The position numbers and the translations under genes were made by a program. The notes beneath the pieces are model-generated. The model did no database searches. It was not told the DNA's origin and worked only from the letters and a program-made list of their open reading frames with translations. Shown here piece after piece: positions 1-12,300 of a stretch of DNA of 64,000 nucleotides. The stretch covers positions 17,318,931 to 17,382,930 of the forward strand of contig OZ020255.1 in assembly GCA_963971285.1 (NCBI GenBank). The letters run 5' to 3'. Position 1 is the first letter of the stretch. Every line of letters begins with the position of its first letter. This DNA is from Astropecten irregularis (lineage: Eukaryota; Echinodermata; Asteroidea; Paxillosida; Astropectinidae).

Positions 1-834
1 ATGGAGCTCTAATAGTGCCGGTACGGCAATCTGGAGGTCACTGGTCCAAATCAATTTTTCTCTGCTCACTTATCAATGAAATAACATGTTAATAAGTGTT
101 CATTATGTACAAAAGTCTACCAAAAATGCTGCTTGCGAATAATACAGGTTTGGTGGTGCACAGCTGGGTCCTTTATGGCACATTTTACAGTGAGGCAATT
201 TGTACAGGCAATATGGAACTTATGAAAGCAACTACATGATAGAATGTGAAAACTGAAACATGAATGTCATTTCTCCTTAAAGATGACGTAAGACTGTACA
301 TTGAATCATAGATCTTGTGACATGGGCCTGAAACGCTCATAAAATCGACAATGGCCCAAAATCGACATTTTCACAAAGTGTTCCAAATCACCCTAATAGT
401 GTCTTACAGCATTTCTAGTATGAAAATAGGTCTATTTCTCATCTGCAAGGAGAATTGAATCCTTTTCAGAACATTTTATTTTTCATCCAAAAATGGAAAA
501 AATAGCAAGGGGTACCCCTTGTCGTTTTTGTCATTTTTGCCCCAAAATTGACTTTTTTCCCAAAGTGGTCCGAATCATCCTAATAGGTGCATTGAAGCAT
601 ACTTAGTTGTAAAACAGGTCTATTTCTCATTTGCGAGGAGAATTAAATCCGTTTCAGAACATTTGATTTTTCATCCAAAAATTTAAAAAACGGCAAGGGG
701 TACCCCTTGTCATTTTTGTAATTTTTCCCAAAATCGTCCAAATCATCCTAACAGTAGGTGTCTTGGAAGATTTCTGGTTTAAAAACAGGTCTATTTCTCA
801 TCTACAAGGAGAACTGAATCAATTCATATCCTAG
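1..834. repeat. Gene-free DNA with three ~185-bp repeat units
   Basis: No coding signal is seen. From about 330 the sequence falls into three diverged units of roughly 180-190 bp. Each contains a 'gtctatttctcat' segment, a palindromic GGGGTACCCC core (near 510 and 700) and a 'caaaat-gact' tail. The same units reappear at 2240-3090 in the same orientation, so the 35-bp minisatellite between them probably expanded inside, or was inserted into, one older array. Confidence 0.6.
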
Positions 835-2030
835 CTTCATATGTACATTACCATGATTACATACAGCTACCATCAATCACACACAGGCTTCATACGTATA
901 CATGTAGCTACCATCAATCACATACAGGCTTCATTATGTATAACTATCATCAATCACATACAAGCTTCATACGTATAGCTATCATCAATCACATATAGGC
1001 TTCATACATATAGCTACCATCAATCACACACAAGCTTCATACGTATAGCTGCCATCAATCACATACATGCTTCATACGTATACGTACCATCAATCACACA
1101 CAGGCTTCATGCGTATAGCAACCATCAATCACACACAAGCTTCATACGTATAGCCACCATCAATCACACACAGGCTTCATACGTATAGCTACCATCAATC
1201 ACATACATGCTTCATACGTGTAGCTACCATCAATCACACACAGGCTTCATACGTATAGCCACCATCAATCACACACAGGCTTCATACGTGTAGCTACCAT
1301 CAATCACATACATGCTTCATACGTGTAGCTACCATCAATTACACACAGGCTTCATACGTATAGCCACCATCAATCACATACATGCTTCATACGTGTAGCT
1401 ACCATCAATCACACACAGGCTTCATACGTATAGCCACCATCAATCACACACAGGCTTCATACGTATAGCCACCATCAATCACATACATGCTTCATACGTG
1501 TAGCTACCATCAATCACATACATGCTTCATACGTGTAGCTACCATCAATCACATACATGCTTCATACGTATAGCCACCATCAATCACACACAGGCTTCAT
1601 ACGTATAGCCACCATCAATCACATACATGCTTCATACGTGTAGCTACCATCAATCACATACATGCTTCATACGTGTAGCTACCATCAATCACATACATGC
1701 TTCATACGTGTAGCTACCATCAATCACATACATGCTTCATACGTGTAGCTACCATCAATCACATACATGCTTCATACGTGTAGCTACCATCAATCACATA
1801 CATGCTTCATACGTATAGCCACCATCAATCACACACAGGCTTCATACGTATAGCCACCATCAATCACATACATGCTTCATACGTGTAGCTACCATCAATC
1901 ACACACAGGCTTCATACGTATAGCCACCATCAATCACACACAGGCTTCATACGTGTAGCTACCATCAATCACACACAGGCTTCATATGTATAGCTACCAT
2001 CAATCACACACAGGCTTCATACGTATAAAA
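835..2030. repeat. 35-bp minisatellite, about 33 copies
   Basis: A head-to-tail 35-bp unit containing 'taccatcaatcaca' and 'gcttcatacgt' repeats from about 870 to 2030, with decayed first copies from 835. Two linked variants alternate. One has ACACACAGG with ACGTATAGC, and the other has ACATACATG with ACGTGTAGC. Runs of the second type dominate 1480-1800. Thirty-five is not a multiple of three, so no long reading frame results. Confidence 0.9.
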
Positions 2031-2239
2031 GTATAGCTACAATTGATAAAACTCTATTAGCAGTTTAATGACTACAATCTGTATTTTCTTGACTATTGAC
2101 AGTAATAAAGCAGCCCAAAAAACAAAAACAATCATTATATTCTTTATGAAACAGTGTTTATTAATAATCTACGTGTTTATTTGTTAATAACCATACAGTA
2201 TGTGGTATATGAAGTTTAATACTAATTACAACCATTTGT

Positions 2240-3095
2240 AATAGGAAAACAGGTCTATTTCTCCTCTGTGACGAGAATTAAAACCATGTACCCATGTTCC
2301 AAATGATCCTAATAGGTGTCTCAGACCATTTCTAGTCTGTCTACAAGTGAAAGGAACAACTATCGGGCATGAAAACAACAATATTGGTGTCTTAAGAGGC
2401 ACAATAATTGATTTCATGACATCTCAAAAAATGGTGAAAATTGACAAAAATGACATTTTTGTCAATTTTGGCCCCAAATTGACTTTTTCTCTAATTTATC
2501 GAGAATGCCCCAACGGATGTCTACAAGTGAAAGAAACCATTTTCAAGCCTGAAAACAGCAATATTGGTGTCTTAAAAGGCAATAGAATTGATTTCATGAC
2601 ATCTCAAAAAATTGTAAGAATTGACAAAAATGACAAGGGGTACACCTTGCCATTTTTGAAAATTTTGGCCCAAAATTGACGTTTTCTGTAATTGATCAAG
2701 AATTGCCTACAAGATGTCTCCAAGTGACAGAAGCCACTCTTAAGCCTGAAAACAGCAATATTGGTGTCTTAAAAGGCAATATAATTCATTTTGTGACGTT
2801 TCAAAAAATGATGAAAATTGACAAAAATGGCAAGGGGTACCCCTTGCCGTTTTTGTCAATTTTGGCCCAAAATTTCCTTTTCTCAAATTGATCAAGAATG
2901 CCCAAATGAATGTCTACAAGTGAAAGGAACAACTTTCATGCATCAAAACAGCAATATTGGTGTCTTAGAAAGCAATGGAATTGATTTCACGACACCTAAC
3001 AAAAAATTGTGGAAATTTAGAAGGGGTACCCTTTGCCATTTTTGTAAATTTTGGCCCAAAATTGACTTTTTCTCAAATTGATTGAGAATGCACTT
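2240..3095. repeat. Four ~190-bp units of the GGGGTACCCC repeat family
   Basis: Units start near 2341, 2521, 2719 and 2913, each with 'ctacaagtga' or a variant, an 'aacagcaatattggtgtct' segment and a GGGGTACCCC-like core. Spacing is 180-198 bp. Short open frames here (for example 2347-2679 and 2676-2891) encode near-identical peptides only because they lie in successive units. I do not regard them as genes. The 2030-2240 stretch before it is AT-rich with no recognisable content. Confidence 0.75.
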
Positions 3096-3181
3096 ACAGA
3101 CAAGGAATGGAACTAATGACTGCCATCGAACATGTGTGAAACACACTCTGATTCTTGTTTACGCTTAAACGTCATGCGCTT

Positions 3182-3361
3182 TCAGACGTCAGCCGGCACT
3201 ACCTCGTTGTCGTTCTCTTCCACCTTGTCAAGATGCACTCCATCATCAAGTGTTTCAGGCAAGGCTCGGTTGTTGGTCTCCGGCAGGGGAATGACGAGAA
3301 TTCCAGCAATCAGAGACACCACTCCAAAGACAATCATAGGAATGGATTTGTGATAAACGTT
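3182..3361 (-). CDS. Gene A exon 9 (C-terminus, stop)
   Basis: Encodes residues 515-573: NVYHKSIPMIVFGVVS (last transmembrane helix), then IPLPETNN and LPETLDDG, then an acidic tail ending PADV and TGA at 3184-3182. The acceptor reads TTGCGCAG. It aligns with gene B exon 9 at 35143-35340, including the split at NVYH. It lies 8.07 kb from exon 8. Confidence 0.9.
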   Translation of the reverse strand, partial: NVYHKSIPMIVFGVVSLIAGILVIPLPETNNRALPETLDDGVHLDKVEENDNEVVPADV

Positions 3362-6300
3362 CTGCGCAAGAAAATGAACAAGAGAATCAATTGAGATGGG
3401 TCCCTGTCTTCCTGCTTAATGAGTGATATTTTATCTACTTGCACTATATGCAAAGCTGAGCAGAGCATCACAATGCAGCACAGAGCATAGCAGAGCAGTG
3501 CCTGCACAGCACAGTAAGGCACAGTACAATGGATCATGCTGGGCAAAACACAGTAGACCATGCAGGGCAATGCATGACAAGGTAGGCCAGGGCAGGGCAA
3601 TGAAAGACAAGGCAGGACAGGGCAGGGCAATGCAAGACAAAGTAGGACAGGGCAAGGCAATGCAAGAAAAGCTAGGGCAGGGCAGGGCAATGCAAGACGG
3701 GGTAGGACAGGGCAGAGCAATGCAAGACAAGGTAGGACAGGGCAGGGCAATGCAAGACAAGTTAGGACAGGGCAGGGCAATGAAAGACAAGGTAGAACAG
3801 GGCAGGGCAATGAAAGACAAGGTAGGACAGGGCAGGGCAATGCAAGACAAGGTAGGGCAGGGCAGGGCAATGCAAGACAAGGTAGGACAGGGCAGGGCAA
3901 TGCAAGACGAGGTAGGACAGGGCAGGGCAATGCAAGACAAGGTAGGACAGGGCAGGGCAATGCAAGACAAGGTAGGACAGGGCAGGGCAATGCAAGACAA
4001 GGTAGGACAGTTCAAGGCAATGCAAGACAAGGTAGGGCAGGGCAGGGCAATGCAAGACAAGGTAGGACAGGGAAGAGCAATGCATGACAAGGTAGGACAG
4101 GGCAGGGCAATGCAAGACAGGGTAGGACAGGGCAGGGCAATGCAAGACTAGGTAGGACAGGGCAAGGCAATGCAAGACAAGGTAGGACAGGGTAGGGCAA
4201 TGCAAGACAAGGTAGGACAGGGCAGGGCAATGCAAGACAAGGTAGGACAGGGCAAGGCAATGCAAGACAAGGTAGGACAGGGCAGGGCAATGCAAGACAA
4301 GGTAGGACAGGGCAGGGCAATGCAAGACAAGTCAGGGCAGGGCAATGCAAGACAGGGTAGGACAAGGCAGGGCAATGCAAGACAAGGTAGGACAGGGCAG
4401 GGCAATGCAAGACAAGGTAGGACAGGGCAGGGCAATGCAAGAAAAGGTAGGCCAGGGCAGGGCAATGCAAGACAAGGTAGGACAGGACAGGGCAATGCAA
4501 GACAAGGTAGGCCAGGGCAGGGCAATGCAAGACAAGGTAGGACAGGACAGGGCAATGCAAGACAAGGTAGGACAGGGCTAGGTAATGCAAGACAAGGTAG
4601 GGCAGGGCAGGGCAATGCAAGACAAGGTTGGACAGGGCAGGGCAATGAAAGACAAGGTAGGACAGGGCAGGGCAATGCAAAAAAAGGTAGGCCAGGGCAG
4701 GGCAATGCAAGACAAGACAAGGTAGGACAGTTCAAGGCAATGCAAGACAAGGTAGGACAGGGCAGGGCAATGCCAGACAAGGTAGGACAGGACAGGGCAA
4801 TGCAAGACAAGGTAGGACAGGGCAAAGCAAGACAAGGTAAGAAAGGGTAGGGCAATGCAAGACAAGGTTGAACAGGACAGGGCAATGTAAGACAAGGTAG
4901 GCCAGGGCAGGGCAATGCAAGACAAGGTAGGACAGGGCAGGGCAATGCCAGACAAGGTAAGACAGGACAGGGCAATGCAAGACAAGGTAGGACAGGACAG
5001 GGCAATGCCAGACAAGGTAGGCCAGGGCAGGGCAATGCAAGACAAGGTAGGACAGGACAGGGCAATGCCAGACAAGGTAGGCCAGGGCAGGGCAATGCAA
5101 GACAAGGTAGGACAGGGCAGGGCAATGCAAGACAAGGTAGGATAGGGCAGGGCAATGCAAGACAAGGTAGGACAGGGCAGGGCAATGCAAGACAAGGTTG
5201 AACAGGACAGGGCAATGCAATACAAGGTAGGCCAGGGCAGGGCAATGCAAGACAAGGTAGGACAGGACAGGGCAATGCAAGACAAGGTAGGACAGTGCAG
5301 GGCAATGCAAGACAAGGTAGGACAGGACAGGTCAATGCAAGACAAGGTAGGACAGGGCAGGGCAATGCAAGACAAGGTAGGAAAGGGCAGGGCAATGCAA
5401 GACGAGGTAGGCCATGGCAGGGCAATGCAAGACAAGGTAGGACAGGGTAGGGCAATGCAAGACAAGGTAGGACAGTGCAGGGCAATGCAAGACAAGGTAG
5501 GACAGTGCAGGGCAATGCAAGACAAGGTAGGACAGTGCAGGGCAATGCAAGACAAGGTAGGACAGTGCAGGGCAATGCAAGACGAGGTAGGCCAGGGCAG
5601 GGCAATGCAAGACAAGGTAGGAAAGGGCAGGACAATGCAAGACGAGGTAGGCCATTGCAGGGCAATGCAAGACAAGGTAGGGCAGGGTAGGGAAATGCAA
5701 GACAAGGTTGAACAGGACAGGGCAATGCAAGACAAGGTAGGCCAGGGCAGGGCAATGCAAGAAAAGGTAGGCCAGGGCAGGGCAATGCAAGACAAGGTTG
5801 GACAGTTCAAGGCAATGCAAGACAAGGTAGGACAGGACAGGGCAATGCCAGACAAGGTAGGACAGGACAGGGCAATGCCAGACAAGGTAGGACAGTTCAA
5901 GGCAATGCAAGACAAGTTAGGACAGGACAGGGCAATGCCAGACAAGGTAGGACAGGACAGGGCAATGCAAGACAAGGTAGGCCAGGGCAGGGCAATGCAA
6001 GACAAGGTAGGACAGTTCAAGGCAATGCAAGACAAGGTAGGACAGGACAGGGCAATGCCAGACAAGGTAGGACAGTGCAGGGCAATGCAAGACAAGGTAG
6101 GCCAGGGCAAGGCAAAGCAAGACAAGGTAGGACAGGGTAGGGCAATGCAGGACAAGTTAGGACAGGACAAGGCAATGCAAGACAAGGTAGGACAGGGCAG
6201 GGCAATGCAAGACAAGGTAGGACAGGGCAGGGCAATGTAAGACAAGGTAGGCCAGGGCAGGGCAATGCCAGACAAGGTAGTACAGGGCAGGGCAATGCAA

Positions 6301-9300
6301 GACAAGGTAGGACAGGGCAGGGCAATGCAAGACAAGGTAGGACAGGACAAGGCAATGCCAGACAAGGTAGGACAGGGCAGGCAATGGAAGACGAGGTAGG
6401 ACAGTTCAAGGCAATGCAAGACAAGGTAAGACAGGACAGGGCAATGCCAGACAAGGTAGGACAGGGCAGGGCAAAGGAAGACGAGGTAGGACAGTTCAAG
6501 GCAATGCAAGACAAGGTAGGACAGGACAGGGCAATGCCTGACAAGGTAGGACAGGACAGGGCAATGCAAGACAAGGTAGGACAGGGCAGGGCAATGCAAG
6601 ACAAGGTAGGACAGTGCAGGGCAATGCAAGACAAGGTAGGATAGTTCAAGGCAATGCAAGACAAGGTAGGACAGGACAAGCCAATGCCGGACAAGGTAGG
6701 ACAGTGCAGGGCAATGCAAGACAAGGTAGGACAGTTCAAGGCAATGCAAGACAAGGTAGGACAGGACAAGGCAATGCCAGACAAGGTAGGACAGTGCAGG
6801 GCAATGCAAGACAAGGTAGGCCAGGGCAAGGCAAAGCAAGACAAGGTAGGACAGGACAAGGCAATGCCAGACAAGGTAGGACAGTGCAGGGCAATGCAAG
6901 ACAAGGTTGAACAGGACAGGGCAATGCAAGACAAGGTAGGCCAGGGCAAGGCAATGCAAGACAAGGTAGGACAGGGCAGGGCAATGCAAGACAAGGTAGG
7001 ACAGGGCAGGGCAATGCAAGACAAGGTTGAACAGGACAGGGCAATGCAATACAAGGTAGGCCAGGGCAGGGCAATGCAAGACAAGGTAGGACAGGACAGG
7101 GCAATGCAAGACAAGGTAGGAAAGGGCAGGGCAATGCAAGCCGAGGTAGGCCATGGCAGGGCAATGCAAGACAAGGTAGGACAGGGCAGGGCAATGCAAG
7201 ACAGGGTAGGACAGGGCAGGGCAATGCAAGACAAGGTAGGACAGGGTAGGGCAATGCAATGCAATACAAGATAGGACAGGGCAGGACAATGAAAGACAAG
7301 GTAGGACAGGGCAGGGCAATGCAAGACAAGGTAGGACAGGGCAGGGCAATGCAAGACAAGGTAGGACAGGGCAGGGCAATGCAAGACAAGTCAGGACAGG
7401 GCAGGGCAATGCAAGACAAGGTAGGACAGGGCAGGGCAATGCAAGACAAGGTAGGCCAGGGCAGGGCAATGCAAGACAAGGTAGGACAGGACAGGGCAAT
7501 GCAAGACAAGGTAGGACAGGGCTAGGTAATGCAAGACAAGGTAGGGCAGGGCAGGGCAATGCAAGACAAGGTTGGACAGGGCAGGGCAATGAAAGACAAG
7601 GTAGGACAGGGCAGGGCAATGCAAAAAAAGGTAGGCCAGGGCAGGGCAATGCAAGACAAGACAAGGTAGGACAGTTCAAGGCAATGCAAGACAAGGTAGG
7701 ACAGGGCAGGGCAATGCCAGACAAGGTAGGACAGGACAGGGCAATGCAAGACAAGGTAGGACAGGGCAAAGCAAGACAAGGTAGGAAAGGGTAGGGCAAT
7801 GCAAGACAAGGTTGAACAGGACAGGGCAATGTAAGACAAGGTAGGCCAGGGCAGGGCAATGCAAGACAAGGTAGGACAGGGCAGGGCAATGCCAGACAAG
7901 GTAAGACAGGACAGGGCAATGCAAGACAAGGTAGGACAGGACAGGGCAATGCCAGACAAGGTAGGCCAGGGCAGGGCAATGCAAGACAAGGTAGGACAGG
8001 ACAGGGCAATGCCAGACAAGGTAGGCCAGGGCAGGGCAATGCAAGACAAGGTAGGACAGGGCAGGGCAATGCAAGACAAGGTAGGATAGGGCAGGGCAAT
8101 GCAAGACAAGGTAGGACAGGGCAGGGCAATGCAAGACAAGGTTGAACAGGACAGGGCAATGCAATACAAGGTAGGCCAGGGCAGGGCAATGCAAGACAAG
8201 GTAGGACAGGACAGGGCAATGCAAGACAAGGTAGGACAGTGCAGGGCAATGTAAGACAAGGTAGGACAGGACAGGTCAATGCAAGACAAGGTAGGACAGG
8301 GCAGGGCAATGCAAGACAAGGTAGGAAAGGGCAGGGCAATGCAAGACGAGGTAGGCCATGGCAGGGCAATGCAAGACAAGGTAGGACAGGGTAGGGCAAT
8401 GCAAGACAAGGTAGGACAGTGCAGGGCAATGCAAGACAAGGTAGGACAGTGCAGGGCAATGCAAGACAAGGTAGGACAGTGCAGGGCAATGCAAGACAAG
8501 GTAGGACAGTGCAGGGCAATGCAAGACGAGGTAGGCCAGGGCAGGGCAATGCAAGACAAGGTAGGAAAGGGCAGGACAATGCAAGACGAGGTAGGCCATT
8601 GCAGGGCAATGCAAGACAAGGTAGGGCAGGGTAGGGAAATGCAAGACAAGGTTGAACAGGACAGGGCAATGCAAGACAAGGTAGGCCAGGGCAGGGCAAT
8701 GCAAGAAAAGGTAGGCCAGGGCAGGGCAATGCAAGACAAGGTTGGACAGTTCAAGGCAATGCAAGACAAGGTAGGACAGGACAGGGCAATGCCAGACAAG
8801 GTAGGACAGGACAGGGCAATGCCAGACAAGGTAGGACAGTTCAAGGCAATGCAAGACAAGTTAGGACAGGACAGGGCAATGCCAGACAAGGTAGGACAGG
8901 ACAGGGCAATGCAAGACAAGGTAGGCCAGGGCAGGGCAATGCAAGACAAGGTAGGACAGTTCAAGGCAATGCAAGACAAGGTAGGACAGGACAGGGCAAT
9001 GCCAGACAAGGTAGGACAGTGCAGGGCAATGCAAGACAAGGTAGGCCAGGGCAAGGCAAAGCAAGACAAGGTAGGACAGGGTAGGGCAATGCAGGACAAG
9101 TTAGGACAGGACAAGGCAATGCAAGACAAGGTAGGACAGGGCAGGGCAATGCAAGACAAGGTAGGACAGGGCAGGGCAATGTAAGACAAGGTAGGCCAGG
9201 GCAGGGCAATGCCAGACAAGGTAGTACAGGGCAGGGCAATGCAAGACAAGGTAGGACAGGGCAGGGCAATGCAAGACAAGGTAGGACAGGACAAGGCAAT

Positions 9301-12300
9301 GCCAGACAAGGTAGGACAGGGCAGGCAATGGAAGACGAGGTAGGACAGTTCAAGGCAATGCAAGACAAGGTAAGACAGGACAGGGCAATGCCAGACAAGG
9401 TAGGACAGGGCAGGGCAAAGGAAGACGAGGTAGGACAGTTCAAGGCAATGCAAGACAAGGTAGGACAGGACAGGGCAATGCCAGACAAGGTAGGACAGGA
9501 CAGGGCAATGCAAGACAAGGTAGGACAGGGCAGGGCAATGCAAGACAAGGTAGGACAGTGCAGGGCAATGCAAGACAAGGTAGGATAGTTCAAGGCAATG
9601 CAAGACAAGGTAGGACAGGACAAGCCAATGCCGGACAAGGTAGGACAGTGCAGGGCAATGCAAGACAAGGTAGGACAGTTCAAGGCAATGCAAGACAAGG
9701 TAGGACAGGACAAGGCAATGCCAGACAAGGTAGGACAGTGCAGGGCAATGCAAGACAAGGTAGGCCAGGGCAAGGCAAAGCAAGACAAGGTAGGACAGGA
9801 CAAGGCAATGCCAGACAAGGTAGGACAGTGCAGGGCAATGCAAGACAAGGTTGAACAGGACAGGGCAATGCAAGACAAGGTAGGCCAGGGCAAGGCAATG
9901 CAAGACAAGGTAGGACAGGGCAGGGCAATGCAAGACAAGGTAGGACAGGGCAGGGCAATGCAAGACAAGGTTGAACAGGACAGGGCAATGCAATACAAGG
10001 TAGGCCAGGGCAGGGCAATGCAAGACAAGGTAGGACAGGACAGGGCAATGCAAGACAAGGTAGGAAAGGGCAGGGCAATGCAAGCCGAGGTAGGCCATGG
10101 CAGGGCAATGCAAGACAAGGTAGGACAGGGCAGGGCAATGCAAGACAGGGTAGGACAGGGCAGGGCAATGCAAGACAAGGTAGGACAGGGTAGGGCAATG
10201 CAATGCAATACAAGATAGGACAGGGCAGGACAATGAAAGACAAGGTAGGACAGGGCAGGGCAATGCAAGACAAGGTAGGACAGGGCAGGGCAATGCAAGA
10301 CAAGGTAGGACAGGGCAGGGCAATGCAAGACAAGTCAGGACAGGGCAGGGCAATGCAAGACAAGGTAGGACAGGGCAGGGCAATGCAAGACAAGTCAGGA
10401 CAGGGCAATGCAAGACAGGGTAGGACAGGGCAAGGCAATGCAAGACAAGTTAGGACAGGGCAATGAAAGACAAGGTAGGACAGGGCAGGGCAATGCAAGA
10501 CAAGTTAGGACAGGGCAATGCAAGACAGGGTAGGACAGGGCAAGGCAATGCGAGACGAGGTAGGACAGGGCAAGGCAATGCAAGACGAGGTAGGCCATGG
10601 CAGGGCAATGCAAGACGAGGTAGGACAGGACAAGGCAATGCAAGACGAGGTAGGCCATGGCAGGGCAATGCAAGACGAGGTAGGACAGGGCAGGACAATG
10701 GAAGACAAGGTAGGACAGGACAGGGCAATGCAAGACGAGGTAGGACAGGGCAGGGCAATGCAAGACAGTGTAGGACAGGGCAGGGCAATGCAAGACAAGT
10801 AAGGACAGGACAGGGCAATGGAAGAAAAGGTAGGGCAGGGCAGGGCAACACAAGACAAGGTAAAGCAGGGTTATTAGACAAGGCAAGCCTGGTCAGGTCA
10901 GGGCAAGGCAGGATAGGCATGGCAAGTCAAGGCAAGGCAGTGCAGGGGATGGCACGGCAGTGGGGCATGGCATGGCAGGGCATGGCATGGCAGGGCAGGC
11001 CAGGCCAGGCCAGGCCAGGCCAGGCCAAGGCAGGTTAAGGCAAGGCAAGGCAAGGCAGGGCAAGTCAGGACACAGCATGACAGGGCAGGGGAGGGCACAG
11101 CAGGGCAGGGTAAGGAGCAGGGAAAGCCAAGCAGAGCACAGCAGAACAGTGCAGCACAGATCAGATCACAGCACAGCAGAACACAGCAGAGCAGGGCAAT
11201 TAATCATAACTGAATAGAACAGCATGTTCAGAATACATTTGTTCCTGAAGTTCGAATGAAATTAGATAGAAATTACAAATTAGCATCAGATAGAAAATGA
11301 TAACCGTGTCTATCATTTAGAGGTCAGTATTACATAGACAAAGCTCAGTTCATGGACCAATGATCCAGGGGACACCATCACATCTTCTTCCACTAAGAAA
11401 AACCAGGCTTTATACAATTGGACTCACCAGATAGACAATAAATGGCGCTACCATACCTCCTGCCCGACCAATCACAGAGGCTGCTCCTACAGCTGCACTC
11501 CTAGCAAGGAAACAGTAGAATACATACATAAAATAATACTACATCACAAAATAAGGCTGATTCTGAACATATATCAGCTGTACATTACCATTACCAATTA
11601 CCAGTGCCACGTTACAAGTTCGAACTGTATGTTTCATGTAAATGGACATACAAATAGAGTCAAAAAGAAGTTGAAAAGTTAATGCTTGACTGAATCTTAA
11701 CATCGTAGTAAGTAGTAAAAATTATTAAAGATTCATTTTAGCTACTTACACAGGTTAATTGCTTACTTTGCATTACATTTCTTTAATAATTCATTGGAGA
11801 GCTTGCAAAATGAGTATCCTTGCTTAAGTGGACATAAGTCCTCTTACTTGTCTTAGGAATAATCAATTTGTTTCATTCTTTTTTCTAATAACCATTTTTT
11901 TAATAACAGTGCCTGTTAAATAATATACATTACTGAACTTTTGAGCGTCATTTGTTTGTTTTGGAAAACATCGCCAATCTAAGTCAACTTCTTTTTGACT
12001 CATAATTATATTGGACACATATTGGATGAAATAGAATGACCGACTTTGAAAAACTGTGATTCGTGTATGATGTACATGTATGATATAGCTTGCCACAACC
12101 CTAATGATGTTTCTCCTGTAATTTTAACCCCACTGGACAAACATTCACATCTTGGAGACACCTATCAGGCACAAATAACTCTGAATTTTCCAAACAATGG
12201 TACCTAGACAATTTGACCGATACCCACAAGATTACAAAAACTGAGGGTATATCCAAATCTTTAGCAGAGCCTCAAATACGAACACACAAGCCAGTAGCTG

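Larger units (their letters stand above)
3571..10860. repeat. Giant 30-bp minisatellite within intron 8 of gene A
   Basis: About 7.3 kb, or roughly 240 copies, of a 30-bp unit. On the plus strand each unit contains GCAATGCAAGACAAG followed by GTAGGACAGGGCAGG. Common variants are GACAGTGCAG, GACAGTTCAA, GCCAGGGCAG, GACAGGACAG, CCAGACAAGG, GGTTGAACAG and GACGAGG. Register shifts occur near 4330, 4710, 6380, 7255, 9325 and 10200. Because 30 is divisible by three, the frames stay open for hundreds of codons on both strands (decapeptides of the MQDKVGQGRA and LSYLVLHCPA type, the longest 1,383 codons). This is a property of the period, not evidence of a protein. The whole array lies between exons 9 and 8 of transporter gene A. 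Confidence 0.95.

Noticed and set aside
2347..3081. Three successive short frames with similar peptides
   Set aside because: The similarity reflects DNA repeat units of about 190 bp. Frames break at unit boundaries and carry no domain.
3132..3353. Plus-strand open frame of 73 codons
   Set aside because: It is the antisense shadow of gene A exon 9. The minus strand reads the conserved SLC22 C-terminus.
4578..8729. 1,383-codon open frame on the minus strand, and about twenty other long frames in 3.3-10.9 kb
   Set aside because: They follow from the 30-bp period of the minisatellite. Frames are open on both strands, and the sequence lies inside an intron of gene A.
3571..10860. CRISPR-like array
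   Set aside because: The 30-bp units are contiguous with no spacers, and the surroundings are eukaryotic intron sequence.
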